A stretch of DNA of 64,000 bases from Bacillus sp. AFS015802 (GTDB lineage Bacteria > Bacillota > Bacilli > Bacillales > Bacillaceae_B). Of the stretch, positions 10,269 through 19,165 are shown piece by piece. The notes beneath the pieces were generated by a model. It worked only from the letters and a program-made list of their open reading frames with translations, did no database searches and was not told where the DNA came from. The position numbers and the translations under genes are program-made. Position 1 is the first letter of the stretch; each line of letters begins with the position of its first letter. The stretch spans positions 125 through 64,124 of the forward strand of contig NZ_NTUP01000009.1 of NCBI RefSeq assembly GCF_002561455.1. The letters are read 5' to 3'.

Positions 10269-11489
10269 TTAGTCTTGTTCATGTTCATGCTTTTGTTCAT
10301 GTTTGGAATCAATTAGATTTTTCGAGAGGTCTTTCATTAAGTTACCAAACTTATTGGAAGCCTCTTTTTTTATGTTTTTTGTCATATGGGCGTATATATC
10401 CATAGTCGTATTAATGTCGCTATGTCCTAAGCGTTCTTGAATTTCTTTTATATGAACGTTTGCTTCAATTAGTAAAGACGTATGTGTATGCCTAAATGAA
10501 TGTGGTGTAATATCTTTATTAATCTTGCTTTTCTTTAGTAATCGATTCAATCTAATAGAAATCGCTTTTATTGTTTTTGGATAGCCTTCATTAGTAGCAA
10601 GTATAAAATTATTATCTTGATAAAACGGTTCATTTTCCTTCTTGATTTCGTCTTGTTCTTCTTTATGTAATTGCAGCAAGTCAATTAGTAATTTATCTAT
10701 TGTTATGGTGCGGTGAGAAGTTTGTGTTTTAGGTGTAAGCAACGTATATTTAGACTTGTTATTAGTGGGATTGTAATACGTTCTATATACCGTTAAAGTT
10801 TGGTTATCAAAATCAATATCAGACCATTTTAAAGCAATCATTTCACCTGCTCTTAATCCAGTATAAGCAAGTAATGTGAAAGTAAGTAAATCACCTTCTA
10901 AGCCATCATTTTTAGCAATGTTTAGAAATTCCCCTAATTCATCTTTTTCGAGAAACTTTTGTTTTATGGAGTCACCTTTTTCAAGATCAGCAACAGTTTT
11001 CTTTTTCTTTGGCAAAGTAATATCCATTGTAGGTACTTCTTTAATTAGTTTATTTTCTTTTGCATATTCAAACACCATATTGGCGGAAGTATGGATACTT
11101 GAAACATAGTTTGTACTAAATTCATTAGAAAGCTTATCTATTGTATCTTGGTATGCCTTTTTGCTTATTTTTTGAATAGCTATTTCCCCAAACTCATTTT
11201 TGATATGTTTCAAAGCTATTTTTCTAGCCCTTAAGCTACTTTCTTTTGCTTTCATTGTTTGTAAATAATGCTTTTCCCAGTCATCAGACAAAGCATTAAA
11301 TGTTATTTTTGATGGCTGGATGTATTCATCATTATGAAATTGCCTTTCAAACAAGGCAGCAGCAAGTTGGGCATCTTTCTTTGTTAAAAAGCCAGACTTA
11401 CTTACTTGTTTATCTTTTTCAGTTATGGGATCTTTCCCAGCGTAAGCACGATATGCCCATTTCTTGCCACGTTTATAGATGTATGCCAT
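10269..11489 (-). CDS. int: Tyrosine recombinase (site-specific integrase)
   Basis: The 406-aa protein has an N-terminal AP2-like arm-binding region (YIYKRGKKWAYRAYAGKDP), a SAM-like core-binding domain at about 65-170, and a catalytic domain with Arg in TGLRAGEMIAL, HxxR in HSFRHTHTSLL, His in LGHSD and the nucleophile Tyr in TMDIYAHMT. These are the complete catalytic residues of the phage/Tn916 integrase family. It lies 42 bp from the left attachment site and should integrate and, with an excisionase, excise the element. Confidence 0.95.
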   Translation of the reverse strand: MAYIYKRGKKWAYRAYAGKDPITEKDKQVSKSGFLTKKDAQLAAALFERQFHNDEYIQPSKITFNALSDDWEKHYLQTMKAKESSLRARKIALKHIKNEFGEIAIQKISKKAYQDTIDKLSNEFSTNYVSSIHTSANMVFEYAKENKLIKEVPTMDITLPKKKKTVADLEKGDSIKQKFLEKDELGEFLNIAKNDGLEGDLLTFTLLAYTGLRAGEMIALKWSDIDFDNQTLTVYRTYYNPTNNKSKYTLLTPKTQTSHRTITIDKLLIDLLQLHKEEQDEIKKENEPFYQDNNFILATNEGYPKTIKAISIRLNRLLKKSKINKDITPHSFRHTHTSLLIEANVHIKEIQERLGHSDINTTMDIYAHMTKNIKKEASNKFGNLMKDLSKNLIDSKHEQKHEHEQD

Positions 11490-11505
11490 TTAATCACCTT
11501 CTTTA

Positions 11506-12096
11506 TTATTTTTTTTCATACTTATTCGAGATATAAGCCTCAATGATTCCATGGATAATTTTTAAATCTTCATCACGTAATCTATGATACAAATATTTAT
11601 CTAGCTTCGACTCTTTCTCTGGATTTATATTATATTCACGACCATAAAAAACCTCATATTCCTTTTGAGTTAGTAACCATTTTAAATCAAAATTGGGTTC
11701 CTCAATAGGTTCAGCTTTTAATGTACCTTTTTTTAGCTTGAATTTGTTTTTGTTAATAGTATCAATTGATTCATTCATTGAATTTTCCATTTCTTTTATT
11801 AAAATAGCTTGGAAACTTTGGAATCTCTGGAATTCATTCCACAATTCATTTTCATCCAATTCTTTTATACCTGCATATTCAGTTATTAATTTTTCTCGAT
11901 AGTTATTTTTGATGGTACCAACATCTAGAAAATATGCGATTGCAAATAAAACTTTTTCTGAAGGTAATTTGTTCCCATTTTCCACCTGGCTAAGATAACT
12001 AGCAGTAACACCTACAACCTTCTCCAGTTCGTATAAGGTCATGCCTTTGATTTCTCTTTGCTCTTTCATCAACATACTTATCACGGGATATTTCAT
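11506..12096 (-). CDS. XRE-family transcriptional repressor of the element
   Basis: The 196-aa protein starts with a Cro/cI helix-turn-helix (KGMTLYELEKVVGVTASYLSQVENGNKLPS, seen here as MTLYELEKVV and SYLSQVENGNKLPS, residues about 18-50). The C-terminal half is helical and charged and has no recognisable peptidase motif. It is divergent from the excisionase-like gene across a region of repeated AGAACA sites and lies just upstream of int. It is most likely the master repressor that keeps the element quiescent. Confidence 0.85.
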   Translation of the reverse strand: MKYPVISMLMKEQREIKGMTLYELEKVVGVTASYLSQVENGNKLPSEKVLFAIAYFLDVGTIKNNYREKLITEYAGIKELDENELWNEFQRFQSFQAILIKEMENSMNESIDTINKNKFKLKKGTLKAEPIEEPNFDLKWLLTQKEYEVFYGREYNINPEKESKLDKYLYHRLRDEDLKIIHGIIEAYISNKYEKK

Positions 12097-12143
12097 AGAA
12101 TTTCCATCTCCTTCTTAATATTTAATTATATAGTAACACAATC

Positions 12144-12217
12144 ATAGAACATGTACTAGTTTTTAGAACATTGACAAATATAATAGAACATGTTTTAATA
12201 ATAGTACAGGTTCTATA
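12144..12217. promoter_or_regulatory. Repressor operator cluster and rightward promoter
   Basis: ATAGAACATGT occurs at 12144-12154 and 12183-12193, TTAGAACATTG at 12163-12173, and an inverted ATAGAACCTGTAC at 12205-12217. A promoter with TTGACA (12171-12176) and TTTAAT (12194-12199, 17-bp spacing) is embedded among them, so repressor binding would block rightward transcription into the excisionase and replication genes. Confidence 0.7.
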
Positions 12218-12254
12218 AATTCCAAATAAATATACTTATGAGGAGGAGAAAAAA

Positions 12255-12563
12255 ATGCTCAACGTGCAAATTGACGACAAAACAGTAAATACCATGCTTG
12301 AAAAAGCAATTAATGAAAAAGTGAAGGAATTAGCTTCAATAAAATATTTCATGACCTATCAAGAATTAGCCGAGTATCTAAACATCAGTAAGCCAGTAAT
12401 TGAGGACAGACTTATCAAAAACGGTTTACGTTATTACAAGGTGGGGAGTAAGTATCTGTTTAAAAAGGAGGAAGTTGATCAATTCCTGGATGATATGACA
12501 GCAAGCATGTCAGCTACAAACAATGATCTAAAATTCTTTACAAAGTTACAAGCGAGGATATAA
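12255..12563 (+). CDS. Excisionase-like helix-turn-helix protein
   Basis: The 102-aa protein has a MerR/excisionase-type winged helix (HTH_17): FMTYQELAEYLNISKPVIED followed by YYKVGSKYLFKKEEVDQFLDD, residues about 33-80. Proteins of this type act as recombination directionality factors or early regulators. It is the first rightward gene after the operator cluster and has a strong AGGAGGAG ribosome binding site. Excisionase function is inferred from position and fold. Confidence 0.75.
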   Translation: MLNVQIDDKTVNTMLEKAINEKVKELASIKYFMTYQELAEYLNISKPVIEDRLIKNGLRYYKVGSKYLFKKEEVDQFLDDMTASMSATNNDLKFFTKLQARI

Positions 12564-12928
12564 AAAATGGGCCCTACTGGATTTAAGGAATGGTTTTGTT
12601 TAGCTATGGGGTAGTGTTAAAGATGAGCTTGCGGAAGAAGCTGCAATAATGCAGAAAGGCTAAGCACAAACAAGGGGTGGTGGCGCAAAGTAGATCTGTC
12701 ACTCTAGGTAGTAATAGATAATAGGGCGAACTATCTTTCCGTAAGTGAAGGCTTGTTTCGCCCCATATTATGATCCAAGTAACAAGGATATGAAGAAAAT
12801 ATTAATGGCTGTCAGAAAAGAAATCCCGGATTTGTCTAAAGAGGATTTTTGTGACTTGTAATAAAGCAGCCTAAATACTTGGCTGCTTAAACAATTGAAA
12901 TATCCAAAGTGTAAGTAAACGATAAGCG
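12564..12928. other. Gene-poor stretch with a coding remnant and hairpin
   Basis: No intact gene. GGGCGAA (about 12723) and TTCGCCC (about 12758) can close a hairpin. A short open frame ends at 12861 with KKILMAVRKEIPDLSKEDF; it lacks a convincing start and may be the tail of a decayed replication gene. Confidence 0.4.
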
Positions 12929-13204
12929 ATGTTTGTGGATGCGCGTTTTGATATAGCACATCATCGACTCCCAGATGAATTCCGTACAATGTTGCAAGGG
13001 CTGGTTGTAAAACCTAATGGAAAACCAACCCTCGTACCAGATAGAGACGTGCGAACTGAGTCCTACGTAATCGTTTACCAAGAGCCTTGGCGGACTTTGC
13101 AGACGTCATGCACACAGTACGATGAATCCATCGAAAAAAAGGGAAAAAAAATAGCCCACGATGCGATATTCGCTCCGGAACTATATGATACTTGTAAATT
13201 TTAA
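12929..13204 (+). CDS. Hypothetical protein, 91 aa
   Basis: An open frame starting MFVDARFDIAHHRLPDEFR, with no family recognised and no clear ribosome binding site. It lies just upstream of the helicase gene on the same strand, so it could be a remnant of a primase-like partner. Codon use is plausible but the gene may not be real. Confidence 0.35.
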   Translation: MFVDARFDIAHHRLPDEFRTMLQGLVVKPNGKPTLVPDRDVRTESYVIVYQEPWRTLQTSCTQYDESIEKKGKKIAHDAIFAPELYDTCKF

Positions 13205-13293
13205 CGACACCGACACCGCAAATGTCGGAACTGCTTTGCTTCTATGTTACACGAAAGTCAGCACCAAACAATAATACGAGAGGTGTGTCTTAC

Positions 13294-15141
13294 ATGAGCG
13301 ATAAAAACATAGCTACTATAGATTATTTTACCATAAATTTCGAGGAAATCAACAGAAAGTTCTTATCACAGGAAGACTTTGAGGATAATGAACTAATCAC
13401 AATAGATTGCGTCGGTTCAGGCGGCAACGGTGGAAATAACGATGATAGAACGACAACAGGTGCCGACGATGACGATAACCAGTCTGAGAAACGTGCACAT
13501 GTACCTGACGACATTTTCGTCCCTAAGTATCTAGCAGACTATCTAAATAATTTGGTTCTACCGAATCAAATCGAAAATAAGTTTTTGATAAAAGTCGGTG
13601 AGGATGCACTTAAAAAGAAGATAGCTGACGTGGAACAATACAACATGTCTGTTAAGGGTAATGCGTTAAAACAACGTTTACCAACTAAACTAGAATTCGA
13701 TGAAGTAGCGGACATCATGATGTCTATCTTCACGTTTAAAAACATTCAAATGACGGAGCGAGTAGAGGATACCCTTCTTGCGGTATATGACCACAACAAA
13801 AACTCTGCAAAGAGAGGGACCTATAATCCGAACAGCGGATACTTTTACGAAATGATGGAGCGGCTTGCTCCAAATTTCAAGCGACACGAAATGGACGAAG
13901 TACTTCACAAAATCGAACGTTCCATCTCAACAGTTGAACAAACAAAAGAGCGTCATTTGTTCGCTTTGAAAAATGGAATCTATAACCGACAAACAAGACA
14001 GTTAATGCCGTTTGATTCGAAGTATGTGTATCTCACAAAGATACCGGTGGACTATAAATTGAACCCAATGAATCCTGTGTTGACAGCTCCAGATGGCTAC
14101 AAATGGGATGTAGAGTCTTGGATTCGAGACATCACAGACAACGACGCGGATACCACTACATTGATATGGCAAGTCATTGCGGACTGTCTGCAACCGAATT
14201 ATTCACGTCACAAGAGTATATGGTTCTACTCTGAAAAAGGAAATAACGGGAAAGGGACTGTTGGTCAACTGATCAAGAACTTACTCGGTAAAGGAAACTA
14301 CTCGTCTTTGTCTGTGACTGACTTCAACCATGAGTTCTTGAAAGAAACGTTGCTTGGTGTCGCAGCGAACATCGCGGATGAGAATGACGTTTCGGTATTC
14401 ATCGACTCCGTCAAAGATTACAAGGCGTCTGTGACAGGTGATGACATCAACATCAACAGAAAATACCAAAAGCCATTACGTATCCAGTTTAACGGTACGA
14501 ACATTCAGATGATGAACGGTCTACCGAAGACAAAAGATAAGACAGAGTCATTCTACCGACGCATTATTCTTGTTCCGTTTATGAAATCATTCACAAATAA
14601 TGGTGAACGTGAATACATCAAGAGCGATTATATTAATAAAAAAGAAGTATTGGAATATGTGTTGCACAAAGCATTGGATATGGATTTTGACGAGTATATT
14701 GTTCCACAACGCTCTGCTGAGGTACTTGATAGTTACCGTGAGAAGAACAATCCAGTGCTTGAATTCTGGAATGAATACAAGGAGCAATTCGTTTGGGATT
14801 TGCTACCAACTCAGTTCTTGTATGATTTGTTTGTGAAATGGCATGAGAGAAACAACCCAAGTGGCAAAGTCATGTCGAAACGTACATTCATGGATGACTT
14901 ACTTGCTGTTGTTCAAGCTCAGGGCGACCCGTGGGTTGATAAAACAGGGCAAAATAAAAAGATTCAATCAAAAGGAAAGATGGACGACGACGAGCCACTT
15001 ATCACAGAGTTTGGACTAGATAGACATGATAGGAGTGGAAAGGCAACACCGTGGATGTGCCCAGACTACAATGGGGATAATAGATCGAAGAAACGTGAGT
15101 TCCCTAGAATGAAAGAATACAGAGGACTTCTTCGTGCATGA
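13294..15141 (+). CDS. Phage/plasmid replication protein, D5/P4-type SF3 helicase
   Basis: The product is 615 aa. It has an acidic, low-complexity N-terminus (GGNGGNNDDRTTTGADDDDN), a D5_N-like middle region (about 200-330), and a superfamily 3 helicase core with Walker A EKGNNGKGT, Walker B/B' around NIADENDVSV and the sensor NGTNI. Such proteins unwind the origin and help replicate satellites and plasmids. I chose ATG 13294, 8 nt after GAGAGGTG; the frame is open back to 13222. No catalytic primase domain is obvious. It adjoins the iteron region, its probable origin. Confidence 0.85.
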   Translation: MSDKNIATIDYFTINFEEINRKFLSQEDFEDNELITIDCVGSGGNGGNNDDRTTTGADDDDNQSEKRAHVPDDIFVPKYLADYLNNLVLPNQIENKFLIKVGEDALKKKIADVEQYNMSVKGNALKQRLPTKLEFDEVADIMMSIFTFKNIQMTERVEDTLLAVYDHNKNSAKRGTYNPNSGYFYEMMERLAPNFKRHEMDEVLHKIERSISTVEQTKERHLFALKNGIYNRQTRQLMPFDSKYVYLTKIPVDYKLNPMNPVLTAPDGYKWDVESWIRDITDNDADTTTLIWQVIADCLQPNYSRHKSIWFYSEKGNNGKGTVGQLIKNLLGKGNYSSLSVTDFNHEFLKETLLGVAANIADENDVSVFIDSVKDYKASVTGDDININRKYQKPLRIQFNGTNIQMMNGLPKTKDKTESFYRRIILVPFMKSFTNNGEREYIKSDYINKKEVLEYVLHKALDMDFDEYIVPQRSAEVLDSYREKNNPVLEFWNEYKEQFVWDLLPTQFLYDLFVKWHERNNPSGKVMSKRTFMDDLLAVVQAQGDPWVDKTGQNKKIQSKGKMDDDEPLITEFGLDRHDRSGKATPWMCPDYNGDNRSKKREFPRMKEYRGLLRA

Positions 15142-15149
15142 GTCACAGG

Positions 15150-15495
15150 TTAAAATTGACTCCTTTCTTGAAGGAGAAACTAGGAGTGTGACTCTTTTTT
15201 TTTAGGAGTGTGACTCCTTTTTTAGGAGTGAATCACAGAAACAAAGGAGTATGTAATACGAACAATAATCGTTCATTTCGAATCTCACTCCTTTTAAGGA
15301 GCGTCACTCCTTCGAAACTCCTTCTTTTTTGAGCAAAAAGGAGTGAATAAAATGAGGAGTATCAAGGCCTTGACGATCGTCACTCCTTCACTCCTTCTTT
15401 TTTAAAGAAAAAAATAAAAGTAAATAAACAAGGATTATAGTTAAATATATAAATAGTTCTTATTTCGAGAAGGAGTCAAGGAGTCAATCTCACCT
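15150..15495. repeat. Iteron cluster with AT-rich core, probable replication origin
   Basis: At least a dozen copies of GGAGTG/CACTCC or GGAGTC/GACTCC occur in both orientations (for example 15183-15194, 15204-15217, 15224-15230, 15286-15291, 15298-15310, 15381-15394, 15472-15485), several as paired inverted repeats. An AT-rich block (about 15404-15466) lies between the last two groups. Position right after the SF3 helicase gene matches origins of satellite elements. Confidence 0.65.
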
Positions 15496-15834
15496 TTTAG
15501 TGTGACTATGTACCTTTTGTAACAGCAACACCGCTTGGTTTCGTGTGACCAATCGCCATAACTAACACGTCGAACCAGTCAAGCGTGACTACAGGGAAAG
15601 ATAATCTATATGATGAGAGATAACGATTATTATTCCGTTCCGTAGCAAGAGTATTACAAATCATCAAGGACTACCGAGTGAATAAGGGGGACCTGAAAGA
15701 GATGTCGCAGGAGATGAAATAATAGTTACTATTTACAGGGCTTCCCCTTTTGGTTATAGAATACATATTTTTTACAAATGGTGTAAAACATAAGGTTATA
15801 TAAAAATTGATTTGTAAATAGGAGGTAAGTAGCT
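15496..15834. other. Intergenic region with a short coding remnant
   Basis: No complete gene. A frame ending at about 15722 reads VARVLQIIKDYRVNKGDLKE and could be the end of a lost phage gene. An AGGAGG site precedes the gene at 15835. Confidence 0.35.
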
Positions 15835-16446
15835 ATGCAGCAGACTGCTAAGTGTAAAATTAAGGGGATTAGACCTTTGTTAATGCATTGCTTCTCCAAC
15901 GACACACTTTCTTTAGAAAGGAAGGCAAGAACGGGAGTGGCAGGGAATGACCCGGAAGAATGGAAAAAAAGCTACACGGCAACCAAGGATGGACAACTAT
16001 ATGTGGATCCATCGTATATTTTCGGATGCCTGCGTGCTGCCTCCATTCACACCAAGAGCGGAAGGGGATCCATCCAGGCTAAGTTCTCTGCAACTTTACA
16101 AGTCTTGTCAGATAAAATTCTTTTTAACCGGTATATACCAGAAGAAAATGAATTTCTTGATTGTTCTCCTGATGATTCTGTCTACCTGGATGTTCGTTCG
16201 GTTAAAAACCCGGCCACAAAAGGGCGTAATGTCCGTTACAGAGTGGCGATGTCAGCAGGATGGGAAACGGAATTTGAAATTCAATGGGACAATACCATCG
16301 TTTCCAGCGGTCAAGTGGAACAGGTTCTTCTAGATGCAGGTTCTTTGGTAGGGTTAGCTGATGGAAGGTCCATTGGATTTGGACGTTTTGAAGTAGTTTC
16401 ATTTGAAGTATTGGATATGAAAAATGCCAAGAAATCGTCCGCCTAA
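15835..16446 (+). CDS. Uncharacterised protein with a RAMP-like glycine-rich loop
   Basis: The 203-aa protein is not a family I can name. Its C-terminus contains GLADGRSIGFGRF (about residues 178-190), which has the spacing of the G-rich loop of RAMP-fold (Cas5/6/7-like) proteins, and the N-terminus has the beta-strand-like CKIKGIRPLLMHCF. It overlaps the HNH gene by 23 bp, so the two are coupled. A link to nucleic-acid binding is inference from the loop and neighbour. It is preceded by a good AGGAGGTAA site. Confidence 0.6.
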   Translation: MQQTAKCKIKGIRPLLMHCFSNDTLSLERKARTGVAGNDPEEWKKSYTATKDGQLYVDPSYIFGCLRAASIHTKSGRGSIQAKFSATLQVLSDKILFNRYIPEENEFLDCSPDDSVYLDVRSVKNPATKGRNVRYRVAMSAGWETEFEIQWDNTIVSSGQVEQVLLDAGSLVGLADGRSIGFGRFEVVSFEVLDMKNAKKSSA

Positions 16447-16714
16447 AGAAGTCTGGAACGAAAACATTCGTCCTATGGTCTTTTATCGTGATGGGCAGCG
16501 CTGTACTCGATGTGGTGAACCCGTCACATTAAAAACCTGTCACATTGATCATAAAATCAGTGGAAAGCTTGGTACAAACAAGATTAAAGATTTGCGTACT
16601 TTGTGTAGGCCATGCCATACGCTACGTGCTGATTTAAGGCACGGAGGGATGAAGGGGAATGCTTTGAAGCAAGGTATTATTGAACCTGGCTGGCGTGCTC
16701 AGGCCTGGGAGTAA
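16424..16714 (+). CDS. HNH endonuclease domain protein
   Basis: The 96-aa protein has the HNH zinc-finger nuclease pattern: CTRCGEP, then HIDHKISGK, then LCRPCH, giving two CxxC pairs around the HxDH active site. Small HNH nucleases of this type occur next to phage packaging or replication genes. The start lies inside the upstream gene, suggesting coupled translation. No large-terminase gene is nearby, so a packaging role is not supported. Confidence 0.85.
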   Translation: MPRNRPPKEVWNENIRPMVFYRDGQRCTRCGEPVTLKTCHIDHKISGKLGTNKIKDLRTLCRPCHTLRADLRHGGMKGNALKQGIIEPGWRAQAWE

Positions 16715-16943
16715 TTCAACATGGAGGTAGGGTGGGTAGTTGAATTACATGGAATGAGGTGGGGTGGGGCGTGGTTCGGCATGGAAAGGTATGGTTAGGA
16801 TCGGTTAGGCTTGGCATGGTAAGGATACATAAACTAGGTGGAGGTAGGGCGGGTAGGTGAAAACATGGAAATTGGTGAGGAGAGGCATGGTAAGGTATTG
16901 GAAAGGCGTGGCATGCCCGGGTAAGGTGAGGTGTGGTCGGGTT
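16715..16943 (+). repeat. Pentamer-phased GG-rich degenerate repeat
   Basis: The plus strand is strongly G/T/A-biased with GG recurring about every 5 nt, for example GGTAT GGTTA GGATC GGTTA (16787-16806) then GGCTT GGCAT GGTAA GGATA. The G-rich phase recurs in three blocks. There is no plausible gene on either strand. Confidence 0.7.
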
Positions 16944-16980
16944 AAAAGGCAACTGTTTTCAGGCAGTCGCCTTTTTATTT
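16944..16980 (+). terminator. Terminator after the HNH/repeat region
   Basis: AAGGCAACTG and CAGTCGCCTT form a stem with one internal mismatch, followed by TTTTTATTTTTT. It ends the rightward transcription unit of the element's left module. Confidence 0.75.
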
Positions 16981-17206
16981 TTTCTTTGAACTGATTTACA
17001 ACCTAAGAGAAATATCTAATTACGATCATTCTTAAATGGCTCAAGGGAAAGTTCCTTTATGTTTAGGGTATATTGCTACGTAATTAATTATTACCTTTTT
17101 GAGCTTGGCCTTCTCCTATTTCCCTTCGTAAAGAACACCAAGCAGGTAGGTATTAAAGTTATGTATTAAAGAAATAGTAAATCGTTGAGGGGAAGGTGTA
17201 TAAAGC

Positions 17207-17458
17207 ATGAATGCTGACAGACAGGATAAAAACCAACAGCTGCGAATGGTGCAAAGCTTATACAGAAGGAAGAAGCAAAAATTAAAAAGAAATAAAGTTA
17301 GCAAAATATGGACCTTGTTTATTGTCATTTTTTTCTTGGTTGCGCTGTTTATCCTCACTATAAATGAGTTGATCGTCGCTGATCCTGCTACACCAGTACC
17401 CGAATTTCTTTCAAAATTTCTTTCAAAGCTATCCGCAACGTTTCATCTCGTTTTTTGA
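17207..17458 (+). CDS. Small single-pass membrane protein, 83 aa
   Basis: A basic N-terminus (RRKKQKLKRNK) is followed by one transmembrane helix (IWTLFIVIFFLVALFILTI, about residues 44-63) and a short external tail. The family is not recognised. A GAGGGGAAGG site lies upstream and a terminator follows. It stands alone between two terminators. Confidence 0.55.
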   Translation: MNADRQDKNQQLRMVQSLYRRKKQKLKRNKVSKIWTLFIVIFFLVALFILTINELIVADPATPVPEFLSKFLSKLSATFHLVF

Positions 17459-17494
17459 TAAGTACCCCTACATTCAGAAGCAATTTTCACCATT

Positions 17495-17536
17495 AAAAAG
17501 AACGGTCAGTGGTATTAGCACTAGACCGTTCTTTTT
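17495..17536 (+). terminator. Terminator of the 83-aa membrane protein gene
   Basis: AAAAAGAACGGTC (17495-17507) and GACCGTTCTTTTT (17524-17536) form a perfect 13-bp stem. Confidence 0.9.
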
Positions 17537-17935
17537 GTGCCACATTGAATATATATCAATCATAAGATTTAACGAATACGCTATGGTTCTTCATAAGGCT
17601 TTTAGGGATGTGAAATAAGAAGAATTAGAACGTTATAGAGGAAGAAGTCTCGCGGAATTCAGGTATTCCAGACCTGCTGTGACCGCTGGATAGGACGAAA
17701 CATAAAATGACACACAGATTTTCCAGTTGGAACGGTCCCTTCGGATAGTGGATAAGGTGGAAGTGTTCAGTGGAGAGATGATGTCAGTTTAAAATGTATA
17801 TGCTTCTATTTTAATGCGTATCCGAGGTGAAGCTATTATTCAACAAACGGGCCATTTAACGGAAGATAACAAAGGATATAATGCTTTTTCGCTTAGCAAT
17901 TCTTTTGCATAGAAAAAACAAATAATTTTCTTTAT
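17537..17935. other. Intergenic stretch without recognisable features
   Basis: Neither strand shows a convincing gene, repeat or RNA. It lies downstream of both flanking genes. Confidence 0.5.
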
Positions 17936-19165
17936 TTAAGCATCTGTTAATTTATAGCTTTGTTCAACAGCATAAAAAAGTTTAATGCTGGTAAAACCAA
18001 CAATTAAATAAATCAATCCCATTCCGAGATTACCGACAACCTCACCTAACAGTAGGCTTGCGCCAGCTAAACTTCTGGAAACCTGAAAACTTAAGTTATA
18101 AATTGCAAAATAAGAACCTCTTTGTTGAGAGGGAATAATTTGTGCGAGTGATTCTTGTCTGTTTGGTATAAATAGGACCTCTGCTGTTGTCTGTATGAAT
18201 TTTATAATGACTAGAATGTAAAAAAGAGGTGGTAAAATGACCATAAAACAATAGGATAACACAAAAATTATTCCTGAAGCATACCTTGTTTTATTTTTTA
18301 TATGATCTTTAAAAAGAAGTGTAACAAGAATAATTAAAATGGTTTCTTCCAGTTTTAGGTATCCTATTAGCTCTATCGGATTAATAGAGTGTTGTAAAGT
18401 GAATATATTTATAACTTTTTCTTGAAAATTCACGGATAAATACCAGGCAATATAGTTGGTATTTTGGTATTCAAGAAACATCAAAAGTACGTTTGCTAAA
18501 AAAAACAAATAAAACATTTTATTATTTATAGTTTTTTTATAGTTTTGCAAAAGCCCCTTAAAAGGGTTACCTACATTGCTCTCATGCTTGATTTCATTTG
18601 AAGTATCACCTAAATAACGAAAGAGAATTAATGTTAAAATAGCTCCCCCAGCTTGAACTAAGAACAATTGAAATAGATATTCCTCAAACAAAAACCCGCC
18701 TATAACTGCTCCAAGAGCAATTGCTATATTTATAGACCAGTAGTTAATCTTATATAAAAAGGCTCTTTCTTTTTCAGTACTGTGATCTAATACCATCGCT
18801 GCCATTCCTGGGGAAATAAAGCCGGAGAAAAAACTGACCATATTATATGCAAGTAAGGTTATTAACGGAGACTGGAAAATACTGGAGTTACTAAAAGCCA
18901 TTATTAGAAAAAATCCAGTTTGAAAAATAAGTCCTTTTTCCATTATAACTAATCTTCCAAACTTATCACTGAGATACCCACCAATCATGTTCCCGGCTAT
19001 TACGAAAAAGATAGTAACTGCGAGAAAAACTCCTGCTAATACAGGAGAAAACTCTCTTGAGAAATAAATAGCAATAAATGGGTAGATTGCCGAACTAATC
19101 AATCTTGAAGTAAAGGTTGTTATTAACCTAATTTGGACATTTTGATGAAGGTTTCTAAAACTCAT
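17936..19165 (-). CDS. Major facilitator superfamily transporter
   Basis: The 409-aa protein has about 12 hydrophobic helices and the MFS loop 2-3 signature GGYLSDKFGRLVIMEKG (about residues 62-78). The layout fits drug-efflux type exporters, but the substrate cannot be told. It starts at ATG 19165 after GAAAGGAG and is transcribed leftward, alone. It looks like independent cargo of the element. Confidence 0.85.
   Translation of the reverse strand: MSFRNLHQNVQIRLITTFTSRLISSAIYPFIAIYFSREFSPVLAGVFLAVTIFFVIAGNMIGGYLSDKFGRLVIMEKGLIFQTGFFLIMAFSNSSIFQSPLITLLAYNMVSFFSGFISPGMAAMVLDHSTEKERAFLYKINYWSINIAIALGAVIGGFLFEEYLFQLFLVQAGGAILTLILFRYLGDTSNEIKHESNVGNPFKGLLQNYKKTINNKMFYLFFLANVLLMFLEYQNTNYIAWYLSVNFQEKVINIFTLQHSINPIELIGYLKLEETILIILVTLLFKDHIKNKTRYASGIIFVLSYCFMVILPPLFYILVIIKFIQTTAEVLFIPNRQESLAQIIPSQQRGSYFAIYNLSFQVSRSLAGASLLLGEVVGNLGMGLIYLIVGFTSIKLFYAVEQSYKLTDA

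Noticed and set aside
15150-15495. CRISPR-like array
   Set aside because: The repeated words are short, irregularly spaced and in both orientations, and no cas genes are near.
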